Positions 21,873 to 32,471 of a DNA stretch of 64,000 nucleotides are shown piece by piece; within the stretch, counting starts at the first letter, position 1, and every line of letters starts with the position of its first letter. Source of the DNA: Bettongia penicillata ogilbyi. Lineage: Eukaryota > Chordata > Mammalia > Diprotodontia > Potoroidae. The position numbers were made by a program, and so were the translations under genes. Location of the stretch: assembly GCA_023548195.1 (NCBI GenBank), contig JAJHZJ010000693.1:886001-950000 (forward strand). The letters run 5' to 3'. A model generated the notes under the pieces. That model searched no databases, was not told the DNA's origin, and saw only the letters and a list, made by a program, of their open reading frames with translations.

Positions 21873-22166
21873 ATGTGCCCGTGCCCCCTGCACCGCGGCC
21901 GCGGCCCCCCGGCAGTGTGCGCCTGCAGCTCCGGCCGCCTCGAGCAGCGCGCGGCGGCGGCGGCACAGCTCACGGCCGCCCGCCTCAAGGCGCTCGGGGA
22001 CGAGCTGCAGGAGCGGACCATGTGGCGGCGCCGGGCGCGGAGCCGGCGGGCCGCAGCCGAGGCGGCGGGCAGCGGCGGCGGGCTCCCCGCCTACTGGGCT
22101 TGGCTGTGCGCGGCCGCTCAGGTGGCGGCGCTGGCGGCCTGGCTGCTCCGGAGGAGGAACTTGTAG
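21873..22166 (+). CDS. HRK: HRK, harakiri (BH3-only pro-apoptotic protein)
   Basis: HRK is a BH3-only activator of apoptosis. It binds BCL2 and BCL-XL through its BH3 helix and is anchored in mitochondrial and other intracellular membranes by its tail. The 97-residue frame opens with the family's conserved Cys/Pro-rich start ([19 protein letters not shown]). The BH3 core LKALGDEL is at residues 38-45 (Leu38, Gly42, Asp43). A basic patch 'RRRARSRR' (52-59) follows. The C-terminal membrane helix, with '[16 protein letters not shown]' at 77-92, ends in RRRNL. The start is the first ATG of the frame and has G at -3; the frame stays open upstream, but only from a GTG codon. Human HRK is 91 residues. 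The extra length here lies in an Ala run before BH3 and an Ala/Gly-rich spacer (60-70) between BH3 and the membrane helix. The whole reading frame is in one exon, with a splice donor (caacag|gtac) at 22226/22227, 60 bases after the stop. Confidence 0.97.
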   Translation: MCPCPLHRGRGPPAVCACSSGRLEQRAAAAAQLTAARLKALGDELQERTMWRRRARSRRAAAEAAGSGGGLPAYWAWLCAAAQVAALAAWLLRRRNL

Positions 22167-22289
22167 GAGCGCGGGGGCTTCTTGGCGGGGGCCGAAGCGG
22201 AGACCGAGCTGGAGCCCAAGCAACAGGTACTGCCCTGGGCCGGGCTGGGCAGGACTTAGAGTTCCAGGCCCGTGCTGGCGAGGATCAAG

Positions 22290-22625
22290 TTCTGCCTCCC
22301 TCTCTCCGCCCCACTCCCCGCTTCCTTCCCTCCTGCCTCTACACTTTCCCTGTGTCTCCCTTTACTCCTTCATTCTCCTTGTCGGTACGTCTGTTTCTCA
22401 TCTACTCTCCTATTTTTCTTTCTCTCCCCTTCTTTCTACCCAGTCTCCTCCCCCTTTTTTCTTCTCTCCCCCCTTTTCTCTTTCTGCCTCTCAGTCTCTC
22501 TTTTCTGCACTCTCTATCCTTATCTGTCTTTCTTCTGTATCTTCCTGTGTTTCTCGGAGTTTCTACCCGTCCCTCTGGTTTTCTCTCTGTCATTTTCTCC
22601 CTGCCTCCCTCGATATATCTTTCCC
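22290..22625 (+). repeat. Pyrimidine-rich CT/CTTT low-complexity DNA
   Basis: About 335 bp of almost pure C/T on the + strand lies directly after the CpG island. The Ser/Leu/Phe-rich open frames across it are composition artefacts. Confidence 0.85.
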
Positions 22626-22629
22626 TAGG

Positions 22630-23550
22630 CCGTGGGACTTTTTTTGACTTAGCCAACTTTTGCCTCCTCCTTCTATCTCGTACCTAGTGTTCCACATGAG
22701 ACCTCCAAAGACTGCCCTCCAGGATCTTGGTCCGGGCCAAGACCCTGCTTGGGAAGGGTACCTTGAAGTTTGGGCTTGTAGTCCGTCATTCAGTCCCCTT
22801 GGAGGGGCCGGAGAAGACGGACCGTCTCAGACGGTCATTCACCCAACAGGTACTGCACCCAGCTGGGTGCTCGGCTAAGTGCGAGATAAGTGAAGATAAG
22901 CAGGTCTCTCCCATTGGAGGCTGAAAGACCGGGCAGAGATGGGACGTACAGCAGCTGTAGGAGGGGGTGGAGGTGTCCGCGAGGAAAACGGGCACTGGAA
23001 CTAGGGAAGAGATTGAGACTGACCCTGACGGGGCTGAGAGAGAAAGGCGGGTGTTGTTGAGGAAGTCTACGACGTCTGCACCAATGCCCAAGGTCTCGGC
23101 CGCTGAGTGTATGGCGTGTACCAAGGATGGCTTCTCCAGGGATTGGGGCTCTATGTGCGTCTGCACCCGGAATCCGGACTGACCACCTGCAGTCCAGACT
23201 CCGTACTCTCTGGACTGGGCAGGGCGTGGAGGGAGACTGCTGGGATCCCCTCAGTCCAGGAGGTTGTAGGGGACGAGGAGATAGGGTGACAGGTGCATGA
23301 TAGGTTTTGCAAAGGAGAGCCTGTGCTTCTCTCCTTACCTACGACTCCTGAGAAAGTTTCCCTACGAGGCTTCTAATCTGTGATCCAGGGAAAAGCCTGG
23401 GGTCCCACTCCTGCCCCAGGCGGGAAAAAGACGGACCACTTTAATGCCTCCCTTTCCCTTTTAGGCGCAGGGAAGTCCCCTTCCTTGTCTAGCCCCAGGC
23501 TTAGTCTGGGTTCTTTGTGGAGCTGGGAACAACTTTCTGGAGAAAAGGGA
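22630..23550. other. HRK intron 1, moderately CpG-containing unique DNA
   Basis: No repeat or exon is recognised. CpG density stays above background to about 23.3 kb, as a shoulder of the promoter island. Confidence 0.5.
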
Positions 23551-23559
23551 AGAGAAAAA

Positions 23560-23665
23560 AATGAGGAGAGAGAGAGAAAGAGAGAGAGAGTAGCATATTG
23601 GAGTCGTGGGAAGAGGAAGAAGATGGAGATACAGAGAAAAAAGAGGAAAAGGAAGAAAGAATCCT
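23560..23665 (+). repeat. Purine-rich GA/GAA low-complexity DNA
   Basis: 'gagagagagaaagagagaga' and 'agaaaaaagaggaaaagg' dominate. Confidence 0.85.
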
Positions 23666-23679
23666 AGACAGTATAGTTA

Positions 23680-23900
23680 AAGGGACCCTTAGAACGCAGC
23701 ATAGGATGCCAGAGCTTAGCCTAGAATGTTCGAGCTAGTAGAGACCTTAGAATATACAATGTTAGATCTGGGAAGGCTCTTAGAACAGAAAATGTCAGGG
23801 AGAGATCCCTTAGAACATTAGCCTGTCAGATCTGGGAGGACTCTTAGATATGAGAATTTGAGAGATGAGAGGACCCTCGGAATATAAACTCTTAGGCCTG
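23680..23900 (+). repeat. Degenerate minisatellite, about seven 30-34 bp units
   Basis: The phrase 'cttagaacayaaatgtcagatctgggaggac' is the approximate unit split over the array. Copies begin near 23690, 23721, 23747, 23779, 23810, 23845 and 23877. It is the reverse complement of the family at 12.0-13.2 kb. Confidence 0.7.
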
Positions 23901-23999
23901 GGGGTGTAGGGTGTGGTAGACCTGAAAGCATCGAGTTCAATCCCCCCAAGTTTAAACTGAAAGAAAAGAAATCAAATGGGAAGTCCCCGTAAGGTCCCA

Positions 24000-24118
24000 A
24001 ATCTGGAACTGGAGGAGGCGTTTGAGGTCATCCACATTTAGTCCAAGCCCTTCATTTTGTCGATGAGGGAACTGAGAAAGTTAATTGATTTAACAGGTAG
24101 TAAAGCTTAAGAGACAGT
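24000..24118 (-). repeat. MIR-type SINE fragment
   Basis: Reversed: 'ggaggcgtttgaggtcatcc', 'gatgagggaactgagaaag', 'aggtagtaaagctt'. Confidence 0.7.
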
Positions 24119-24214
24119 CCTGTACCACGCAGAAAGACAAGGGAAATTTATTACGAATCTAAGAAAAACAAGGAGAAAAAACATGACTTAAAGAAAACAG
24201 GAGCTCGATCCGGC

Positions 24215-24760
24215 CACAGAAACTGGCGCTGGGCTCCCTCAGGGGACAGTTTATTCCCCCTCTCTTGGGTTGGGGTTCGTAGCGCAGGGTTGTGAGAGCA
24301 GACGGGGCCCGCCGACCCCCGCTCTCCTCAGGTTTCTGCAGGGGCTAGCATGCATTCCCGCGGACCTCGGGGAGTTGCCTGAGCAAGCAGGAGCCAGCGG
24401 GGTGACTAGAGGGGCTGGCGTCCGGGAGGCGCCTGAGGCGGCCGGGCGGGGCGGCAGGGGGGAGGCGGGGCTGGGGATGCTCGTGGTCCCGGTGTGGCTG
24501 GCGGCCCGTAGCCTGGGAGGAAGTTTCGGAAGGGGCGGGTGCTCAAGGCGTGCGCCCAAAGAGACAAGGGATGCGGTCGGATGGGGACTGCTGAGAGTAC
24601 CGGGCATGCCAGCCGAGAGGTCTCTCCCAGGGTTCGCCTGGGTGTTGCCGGGGTTACCAATTCCCAGTCTTGGGTGGGCGCCTTACCCCGGAGCCAGTGC
24701 TCACGAATGTGCATGGGAGCAAGTGACCCGGATCCCGGGAGGGGTCCAGATACCTTTCAC
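24215..24760. other. Second GC/CpG-rich patch in HRK intron 1
   Basis: CpG density rises sharply again about 2.1 kb after exon 1 ('gaggcggccgggcggggcgg' near 24433). Open frames occur on both strands (the longest 167 codons on +), as expected of GC-rich DNA. None shows a recognisable protein or ATG/splice context. It may be an alternative promoter, an enhancer with CpG character, or a GC-rich insertion. Confidence 0.5.
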
Positions 24761-24824
24761 CCTGTGGAGATAGCCCGGGACATAGGTGAGCCAGTGTTCT
24801 CCCAGGCAGCCTTAGCACCTCAGA

Positions 24825-24965
24825 GGGGAGGCAATATGCTACAATGGAAGGAGAATTATATTTGGAGCCAAATTGCACGTGCCATCTCTCTCACTACTGA
24901 AATGACCCTGGGCAAGTCACCTAGCCTCTCAAGCCTCAGTTTCCCCATTTGTACCCTCGTGACCA
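24825..24965 (+). repeat. MIR-type SINE
   Basis: 'tgaccctgggcaagtcacct' and 'gcctcagtttccccatttg' are the forward core. Confidence 0.8.
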
Positions 24966-24969
24966 TAAT

Positions 24970-25215
24970 GTTAATAATAGCTAGCATTTAGATAACTTTA
25001 AGGTGTGCAAAGCATCTTGCATATATTATCTCATTTGATGCTCTCAACAATCCTATGAAACAGGTGCTATGATCATCCCTAATTTACGGAAGAAAAAACT
25101 AAGGCAAATAGAGGTTTGACTGGCCCTAGGTCACACAGTTAGTAAGCATCTGAGGCAGGATTTGAATTCACGTTTTCCTGACTTCGAATTCAGCACCCTA
25201 ATCCACCTAGCTGCT
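24970..25215 (-). repeat. MIR/MAR-type SINE
   Basis: 'agctagcatttagataac', 'aaaaaactaaggcaaatag', 'ggatttgaattcacgtttt' and 'ccacctagctgctg' give a full reversed copy placed head to head with the previous SINE. Confidence 0.85.
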
Positions 25216-25219
25216 GTGA

Positions 25220-26290
25220 TCTCCATGGAGCAAGACTTGGGAAGTTGCCACCCTTTCAACGCCCTTCTTAAAACAATAACAACTTTAATTTTATTTTGGA
25301 CTCCACCAAAGTTCCCTTCTCATTTCTCATCATGGCCTAGAGATGAACTTGGCTTCTGTTCCGGGGGAAAAAAAATCTGTTGTAGCATAAGCATTGACAA
25401 GTTCTCCTAAACCAGAAAGGGTTTGAGTAAGAACCTAGTGGTGAGCTGTGTGTCTGTCTTACTCTGAACCATCCCTGTTAAATTGAGAGAGATCAGTGTG
25501 TCTCCTAAAATGCAAAACAATGGCAATCTGTATTGATGGAAAGAGTGTGAACTCACAGGTGTTTCAAGTATGGTGGGGAAACCTTATCCCTCAAGTAAAA
25601 GGCACAAGTGAAAACCAGGGTTGTTGATTGGATGAGTCAAGATACTGAAAGTCCAAGCCAGGGCCACAGGGTGAAGCTGATGAGACTTTTCCTGTTAATA
25701 AAAAGAATTGGCTAGGGGTAGGGCTGGATCTGTGATTTCTCTGGTTTTGTTAACTCCTAGGTGATGAAATTCCCCTTACCACAGAAGGTCAGCATCTTCT
25801 CTGCACCTTAGTGTTATCCAGTGGCCTAGAGCATCTAGTGGTTTAAGCGACCACTGTTACCAATAATAGTAACCATAGTTCTCTTGATATCCACTGACTG
25901 GATGATCTTGGATAAGTCATTTAATTTCTGACTCCTAGCAACTGTCTGACTCTATAAGTTGCCACTGGGGGCTGTTTGGCCTTGGGAGATGGAGTTATCT
26001 CTCCAGAGTTTCCCTATATCAATATTATCACAAGTTCAGTTGCCCTCCCCGCCCAGCTTGTAGTATCTATTTAATAAAGTTGTTGTGAACCCTGTATCAC
26101 CGGAGATAAAATTGAAAAAATTTGTTGCAAAGCATAAAACCTATTTAAATTCTAGTAATGATTAATTGGGCCCCCTTTCAAAATAGAATGAGTAGCTAGA
26201 TACTGCCTGATCTCATCCTACCTCCTTGGTCTCCAAACCATCCCTCAGAGTGACTGGAACTGGCTCCTTCCCAAATCTCCAATGGTTCAA
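25220..26290. other. Unique intronic DNA, no feature recognised
   Basis: About 1.07 kb lacks recognisable SINE or LINE sequence. 25.45-25.70 kb ('aaaatgcaaaacaatggcaa') has the even texture of constrained non-coding DNA, but I see no specific signal. No exon-like frame is present. Confidence 0.4.
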
Positions 26291-26294
26291 ATCC

Positions 26295-26545
26295 AAGAGG
26301 GCAGCATGATACAGTGGGTAAATACTGGTACTGAAGTCATAGGATCTGGGTTTAAATCCTGCCTCTGACACTTACTAGGTTTGTGACCCTGAGCAAGTCA
26401 CTTAACCTCTCTCTGCTTCCATTTCCCCAACTGTAAAATGTTCATAGTAACACCTATCTCCCAGGGTTGTTGGGAGGATCAGATGAGAGAATAATTACAA
26501 AGTGCTTTGCCAACCTAGGCACCGTACCAGACTCAAGATATTTAC
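26295..26545 (+). repeat. MIR-type SINE, near full length
   Basis: Forward copy: 'gcatgatacagtgggtaaat', 'ggtttaaatcctgcctctg', 'agcaagtcacttaacctctc', then 'gttgttgggaggatcaga' and 'acaaagtgctttgcc'. Confidence 0.9.
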
Positions 26546-26869
26546 ATTCCACTGGGGGCAATGACCAATGCCCATAAAAGTATTTACAAAATATGAACAA
26601 AATACAAGGTCAATTTTGGGGGGGACATTAGCAATGGGGGTAGGGGAGGTTGTTGGGGGTGGGGCGAGGTATCTGGAAAGGCACGGGAAGGAGGAGGTAA
26701 GAAAGGCAGGAAAGGTGGAGTGGAGGCAGATGATGACAGCTTTAAATTCCAAATGGAAAGGTTTGCAGGGGAGCTTTCCCTCCTCCCTCTCCCCTCGTGC
26801 TTCACTCTGGCAAAGACTTTGAGGGCTCCTTTAACTTGGGGGAAGAGGAGAGTGGGCTCATCAGTGAGA

Positions 26870-27090
26870 CATTTGGTTAGTGATCTGAAGGATCACCCTC
26901 AGGGAAGCGTCCAGATGTGAGGGAACAGGCGAGCTGATGGCAGCCCTCCTCCTGACTGCCACATGTTCAGGGTGTGAAGCTGTCCAACGATCCTGGTGAG
27001 ATTCCAAGTCACAAGTGACTGAGCTGTGGATGTAAATACAACTGTACGTGGGGATAATTAAATACACCACCAGCAGCTCACCTTATGGAT
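26870..27090. promoter_or_regulatory. Candidate conserved non-coding element in HRK intron 1
   Basis: A repeat-free block holds 'gatgtaaatacaac' (forkhead-like) and 'gggataattaaatac' (homeodomain-like) just before the CT microsatellite. The call rests on base texture and motif clustering only. Confidence 0.3.
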
Positions 27091-27132
27091 CTAACTGAGG
27101 CAAAGGTGCCTCATCACGTCCTTGCGTCCTTG

Positions 27133-27137
<5 letters not shown>

Positions 27138-27200
<63 letters not shown>

Positions 27201-27309
27201 CTCTCTCTCTGTCTCTGTCTCTCTCTATGTCTCTCTCTCCTGCTCTTTGTTTCTGTCTGTCTCTCTCTTTCTGTCTCTCTTTCACTGTCTCTGTCTCTTT
27301 ATCTGTCTC

Positions 27310-27343
<34 letters not shown>

Positions 27344-27345
27344 GT
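27138..27345 (+). repeat. Compound microsatellite (CT)n then (GT)n
   Basis: Pure CT at about 27138-27194, then CT interspersed with 'ctgtct' and 'ctatgt' units, then (GT)n at 27311-27342. Confidence 0.97.
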
Positions 27346-27399
27346 CTGTCTGTCCCAACTTTGCTTCTTTCAAGGTTAACAAGTCTAAGATCTGAATGG

Positions 27400-27535
27400 T
27401 TCAACAAATAGAGCACCGTATTTAGATTGGAAAAGACCCCCACTGGAATTCCATATTAGCCCTGGACAAGTCACGTCTCTCCCTGAACCTCAGTTTTCTC
27501 ACCTGTAAAATAAGGATCTTCAGAAGTGTTAAACC
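27400..27535 (+). repeat. MIR-type SINE
   Basis: 'aatagagcaccgtatttag', 'gccctggacaagtcacgtc' and 'tcacctgtaaaataagg'. Confidence 0.75.
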
Positions 27536-27699
27536 CCTGCTCTGGTGAGTGGAGAGTAGGCAGCAAAACTCCCAAGGTCTGTTGAACCAGACTAAAATGT
27601 AATTGGGAAGCATTTATGAAAATGATAAAAATACAACAGCATAGATCATGTTCATCTAAGTCAATAAGCCTGACTTGAGTTTGACACCGTTGAGTTCAA

Positions 27700-27915
27700 T
27701 GAGGCTCTCACCAGCTATAAATCTATGACCTTATCAGTTTCGACTGTAAAGTAGGGCAGTTGAGACCATCTCTAAGGTCCTTCCAGGTCTAAATCTTAAG
27801 GTGAATGAATGAAAACTGCGTTAATGCATTTAAGCACCTTTAATGTGCTAAGCATCAAAGACACCAATGTGAGTCTCAGTGCTTGTCCTCAAGGGGTTCA
27901 CATTCTATTAGACCA
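27700..27915. repeat. Two short SINE fragments
   Basis: 27700-27800 is a forward MIR end ('ggtccttccaggtctaaatc'). 27810-27915 is a reversed marsupial SINE piece ('gcttgtcctcaaggggttca'). Confidence 0.65.
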
Positions 27916-28109
27916 CGCCTGGAGGAGTGGTGGCCAGGGAAGAAAGTTTTAGTCTGAGTCACAGGGATGGTGATTGAAAGCAAGGGGCAGTCTATGGCCA
28001 AGACCTGCACTCCTGACTCTTCGAACTGTTTCTACTATGCCCCGATGTTCTCCCCGCCTTCATCTTCCGTTTATGTGTTACCTTTCTCCATTAGAATGTA
28101 AACTTCTTG

Positions 28110-28345
28110 AAAACTTGTTCAGTTGTGTCCAACTCTTCATCATCCTACTTGGGGTTTTCTTCTCAAAGATACTGAAGGGGTTGGCCATTTCCTTCTCCAG
28201 CTCATTTTACAGATGAGGGAACTGAGGCAAACAGGGTGAAGTGAATTTCCCAAGGTCACACAGCGAGTGTCTGAGGCCAGATATGAACTCACAAAGAGTC
28301 TTTCCAACTCCACTCCATGCACTGTGTCATCCAGCTACCTTTTAG
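28110..28345 (-). repeat. MAR1-type SINE
   Basis: A near full-length reversed copy: 'cagttgtgtccaactcttca', 'ttccttctccagctcatttt', 'gaactcacaaagagtc' and the head 'catccagctacctttta'. Short L2-end pieces flank it at 28030-28105 and 28380-28430. Confidence 0.85.
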
Positions 28346-28619
28346 GCACTATCTTTCTGCTTAAATTTATAATCCCGGGGTTTAAGGACAATGGCTGATA
28401 CATAGTGAGTGCTTACTAAATGCCTGTCAACCTAACTGGGTCTGCCTTTCCAGAAGCAGTGGTAGTGCTGATTTGATGTGGCCAGGTAGAGAGGAAGGAA
28501 GATGGGAGGGCAAATGGTGGTTGTGTGTGGGCTGGGTATAGCTGTAGGGAAGATGGCTACGTCTCTAGGTGAATGGAGGGAAGGGATGTGAAGCAGGAAG
28601 CCTGGCTAGAGAGAATGAA

Positions 28620-28935
28620 TTTCAGATCAGTTCAGTAAGCATGTATTAAGCACCTACTATGTTCCATGCACTGTGCTAGGGAGTGAGATACAAAAAGAGG
28701 CAAAAGACGCTCCTGTCCTCAAGGAGCTCACACTCGAATGGGGGAAACAGCATGAACCCTTGAGGTCCTTTTTAGGATTTGGAGCCAAAAGGGACTTTAT
28801 AGGTCATTCAGTTTTCATTTTATGAGTAAGGAAACTGAGGCATGTAGAAGAGAAATCTCGACAAAGGTTAGGCAGATAGTAAGGGGCAGAGCCAGGAGCC
28901 AAAGCCAGTCTCCCTGACTCCAAATCCAGCCCTGG
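28620..28935 (-). repeat. Two adjacent SINE fragments
   Basis: 28620-28750 has 'aagcatgtattaagcaccta' and 'ctcaaggagctcacactc'. 28790-28935 has 'agtaaggaaactgaggcatg' and 'gactccaaatccagccc'. Confidence 0.75.
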
Positions 28936-29555
28936 TTTCCCTACTGCACACCGAATCCTAGGTCCAAGTTATACAACCCTTCCTCATCTCTGTTTTCTCT
29001 CCTGTTTCTCCTCCTATCTGTCTGATCACTCCTTCTCAGTCTTCCTTTGCTGGATTCATCATCTGTTTTGTTCCCATTGACCATGGGTACCCCCAAGCTC
29101 TGTCCTGGGCTCGTTTCACTTCTCCCTCTATACAGTTTCACTTGGTGATCTCATCAGCTCTCCTAGGTTCAATGATCATTTCTACACAGATGATTCTGGT
29201 ATCTGTATATACAGCCCTACTCTATCTGCTGACCTCCAGTTCCATATCCCCAGCTGCTTTCTGGATATCCCAAACTGAATGTTCTGTAGACATCTCAAAA
29301 GTAACAGGTGTAGAAACCAACTCATCATCTTTCCTCCTTTATACTTCACAGTTATTGTGGAGGGATACCACCAACCTCCCAGTCATCCAGGCTGTCATTC
29401 TCACCTTTTCACCTATTGTACATATTCAGTCCATTGCCAAATGTTGTCACATCTGTCTTCACAACATCTCTCATATATAGCCCCTTCTCTCCCCTTTATC
29501 ACCTCACCCTTGAACTGTTATGATGATAGCCTTCTAACTGTTCTCCCCACCTCAA
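28936..29555 (+). repeat. Old repeat, probably L2/CR1-like remnant
   Basis: The block 'ctcttcattgg...gatctcatcagctc...' followed by 'agatgattctggtatctgta' and 'cacatctgtcttcacaacatc' reads like a decayed LINE 3' region (a broken minus- or plus-strand protein part plus tail). I cannot place it in a family with certainty. The 112 and 156 codon frames here are not genes. Confidence 0.35.
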
Positions 29556-29810
29556 GGGAGATAAGTACTATTATTATCTCTATTTTACAGAAGAGGAAAC
29601 TGAGGAAGTGGCCTGCTCAATATCACACAGCTGATAAGTATCTGAGGAACAACTTGAATTCAGATTTCTCTGACTTCAGGGTATTGATCTATCCAAGATT
29701 CAGTGAAAGGGCAGCACTTGAGGACCTAGAGAGCCACTTGTGGCCTTGAAGCTGCAGGTTCCCCACCTTGAATTCTATCCACTATGCCACCTAGCTCCTT
29801 ATGGTTAATC
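29555..29810 (-). repeat. MIR-type SINE carrying a half hAT MITE
   Basis: The reversed SINE 'cagaagaggaaactgaggaa' to 'ctgacttcagggtattga' is interrupted at about 29690. The interruption is the right half of the same MITE as at 18.4-19.1 kb ('gaggacctagagagccac', 'gcaggttccccaccttg', ending about 29771). The SINE head resumes with 'tatccactatgccacctagc'. Confidence 0.75.
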
Positions 29811-30290
29811 CCTTCAACTCAGCAGATCACAACTCTTCTATGACTTTTCATCCCTGTGAGACTTTCTTCAAAAGAGGTTTACCCAAAATGCCTTCCTCTA
29901 GATTTAATAACATTGTATGGAGACCAACAGCACACATGGGCTCTCCATTTGTCTTTGCTTTGTAAACATGAGCTATTATTATTTGAATCAGAGGGTGGAA
30001 AGTTCCATGGTAGTAGATTTTCAATAGTGTGCTGTGTATGTTATAGGAACATGTCATATTTATAAAACCTGAAGGGGATTTTTGGATAAACCTTGCTATG
30101 GGCATTTCCTACTTCTTACCTGTCTTATTGTACTGGGAATAGAATGGATATTTTTTTAAAAAATGAAATGAAATAAGAAAAGTAAATAATTTACAAATTA
30201 GCTTCATAGAATCAGACTCTTAGAGTTGTCCTTCAGGTTGATTTATTCTAGTTTATCCAAGAAGAATAGAGAAGAAAACACATCTCCTTC
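29811..30290. other. No recognised feature
   Basis: AT-rich intronic DNA without an exon-like frame or a repeat I can name. Confidence 0.45.
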
Positions 30291-30557
30291 CCTTAATAGA
30301 GATACCATGAGTATCTGACCCCATTAAGTTCCTGGCACATAATACGCACTTGATAAATGTTTTTTGACTTGACCTGATGTGTAGGTGAGTTTTTCTGACT
30401 GCTTTCTCTTCCCGTTCTTTTTTAATCTTTGACATAAGGATGGTTCAGTGCACAGGGGAGCAGGGAGGGTTATATGCATAAATGAAAGTGATGTAAGAAC
30501 AAATTATATAAAGAACTCATTTAAAATTAAAAAAATATTTTACCTGGTCCAAACTTC

Positions 30558-30690
30558 CTTTTTTTCCTTCCTTTCTTCCTTCCTTCCTTCCTTTCTTCCT
30601 TCCTTCCTTCCTTCCTTCCTTCCTTCCTTCCTTCCTTCCTTCCTTCTTTCCTTCCCTTCCCTTTCCCTTCCTTCTTCTCTCCCTCCCTCT
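30558..30690 (+). repeat. (CTTC)n microsatellite
   Basis: About 130 bp of CTTC units with some CTTT variants. Confidence 0.97.
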
Positions 30691-30839
30691 ATCTCTTCCT
30701 CCTCCCCTCTTTTATTAAGGAACTTTAAAAAAAGTCAGACTGATGCCTAATTTCCCCAGTTGTTAATGCTTCCCTGAATTACTCTGTATTTACCTTACAC
30801 AAACTTACCTAAGTACATGTCATTCTCCCTAGCAGAATG

Positions 30840-30975
30840 TAAGGCAATAAGCATTTATTAAGCACCTACTACATGCCTGGCATTATGTACTGGGGAAACA
30901 AATACAAGCAACAAAATAAATAAATAAATAGAAGGATATATTCCCTGACCTCGAGGAACTTAGATTCTGATTGTA
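30840..30975 (-). repeat. MIR-type SINE
   Basis: 'gcatttattaagcacctact' and 'acctcgaggaacttagattc'. A short (AATA)n lies inside at 30914-30932. Confidence 0.8.
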
Positions 30976-31479
30976 GAAAATAGTACATAAAAGGGAATTG
31001 AAAATTGTGGGGGAGGGGAGAAGGTCCCTGCTTGGGGACATGCTGGTAAAAGTTCATCAAGTCAGAGGCACAGCTGGGAGGGGAATAAAGCATGGGCAAC
31101 CCAGGCCTGACCCCAGAATAGAGGCCCTGGAAGGAATCCCCCAGTGGGAGAAGGAAGCTAGGAGGGTGGAGGAAAAGGCCAGGGTGAAAAGACATGAGTC
31201 AGGAGGGCCAAAAGCACTGCTTAAATGATTTAGAGTCTCTCGAAGCCAAGGCCTGGTTTGTTATTATTTTTTAAAACGTCTTTTTACCTCTAGTACCTTG
31301 TATTTCATCTCACATATAATAGATGCATAATAATTGCTTCTGAATTAAATTAAAACAAATGCCTTTTATATTTGATACGGTCTACATTCCACCTCCATCA
31401 CTGAAAACTCCTTTATAATAAAGGAAAACAGTTTACTAAAACCAACTGGTGATGAAAATAATAATATTAATAATGATAA

Positions 31480-31835
31480 TGGCTAGTATTTGTATAATGC
31501 CTATTATGTGCCAGGATCTATGTGCTTTATAAATATCTCATTTGTTTCTCCTAACAACCATGGGAGATTGGATGCAGTTATCCTACTTTTGCAGTTCAGG
31601 TACCTGAGGCACAGAAAGGTTAAGTGACTTGCCCAGGGCCACATTGTCAGATTTCCTGACTTTAGGCCCACACCTCTAGCCACTGAAGTGACAAAATGTA
31701 GAAACCCTCCAACTAGTTCAATCAATCCCAATAAGCCTTTACTAAGTGTCTCTCCTGTGTGTTATGTATTAGAGATGCATAGACAAAAATGAAACAGTCC
31801 CTGTCCTCAAGGAAGAGAGCACATGCACACATATA
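31480..31835 (-). repeat. Two adjacent SINE copies
   Basis: 31480-31690 has 'gcctattatgtgccaggat' and 'ggttaagtgacttgcccag'. 31715-31835 has 'ataagcctttactaagtgtc' and 'ccctgtcctcaaggaag'. Confidence 0.8.
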
Positions 31836-32281
31836 AGCATTGACAAAGTATATATCAAATCAAAGAAAGGCAGGTGGTAGGGAGTGGACTTCAGGCACAG
31901 AGGAGAGCCTATTCAAAGCTGGGAAATGCACCATTCTACCCCTGTAGACCTCAGGCCACACACCTGAGAGGAGGGAAATGTGTGCTTTGTCATCTGTTAT
32001 GTGGGGTCCAGATTGGCCATTGCAATTAGTCTGAGCTTGGCTGCCTTTTAGCATTGTTTTCGATTACATTAGCCTTGCCATTGTATTTACCTTATTTATT
32101 GACTTGGCTCCTGAGATGTCTGTGTTCCAGCTGTTCTGTGTCTGGGCTGCATAGGGCATTGAGAGGCCAAATCTATGGATATGATCCCCTGTAGGGCAGT
32201 TCAGTCTATAGAGCAAATAGTTTTTCCCCATTAGTAGACTCAAGTAACAGGACTGGTTGCTAGTGAGATAAGATGGGATGG

Positions 32282-32282
32282 A

Positions 32283-32356
<74 letters not shown>

Positions 32357-32437
32357 CCTCCGTTTCTGTCTCTGTTTCTCTCTTTGTCTCTCTCTGTCTC
32401 TCTCTCCATCTCTCTCTGTCTCTCTCTGTATCTGTCA

Positions 32438-32471
<34 letters not shown>

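Larger units (their letters stand above)
21280..22265. promoter_or_regulatory. HRK: CpG island of HRK
   Basis: CpG dinucleotides are dense here, unlike the CpG-poor DNA on both sides. The island covers the proximal promoter, all of HRK exon 1 and the donor site. No SINE or LINE interrupts 20.6-23.5 kb, as is usual for a dosage-sensitive promoter. Confidence 0.85.

Noticed and set aside
21566..22687. Long frames on both strands around HRK (up to 334 codons)
   Set aside because: They are shadows of the CpG island. Only the frame at 21873 shows a known protein. The 334-codon frame begins at a GTG and runs into pyrimidine repeat.
24251..24991. 118, 167, 102 and 150 codon frames
   Set aside because: These frames come from GC-rich composition and partly from SINE sequence. 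No conserved domain, splice context or start was recognised.
27085..27411. Ser/Leu and Arg/Glu repeat proteins; the same at 32260-32586 and 22272-22656
   Set aside because: These are translations of CT microsatellites.
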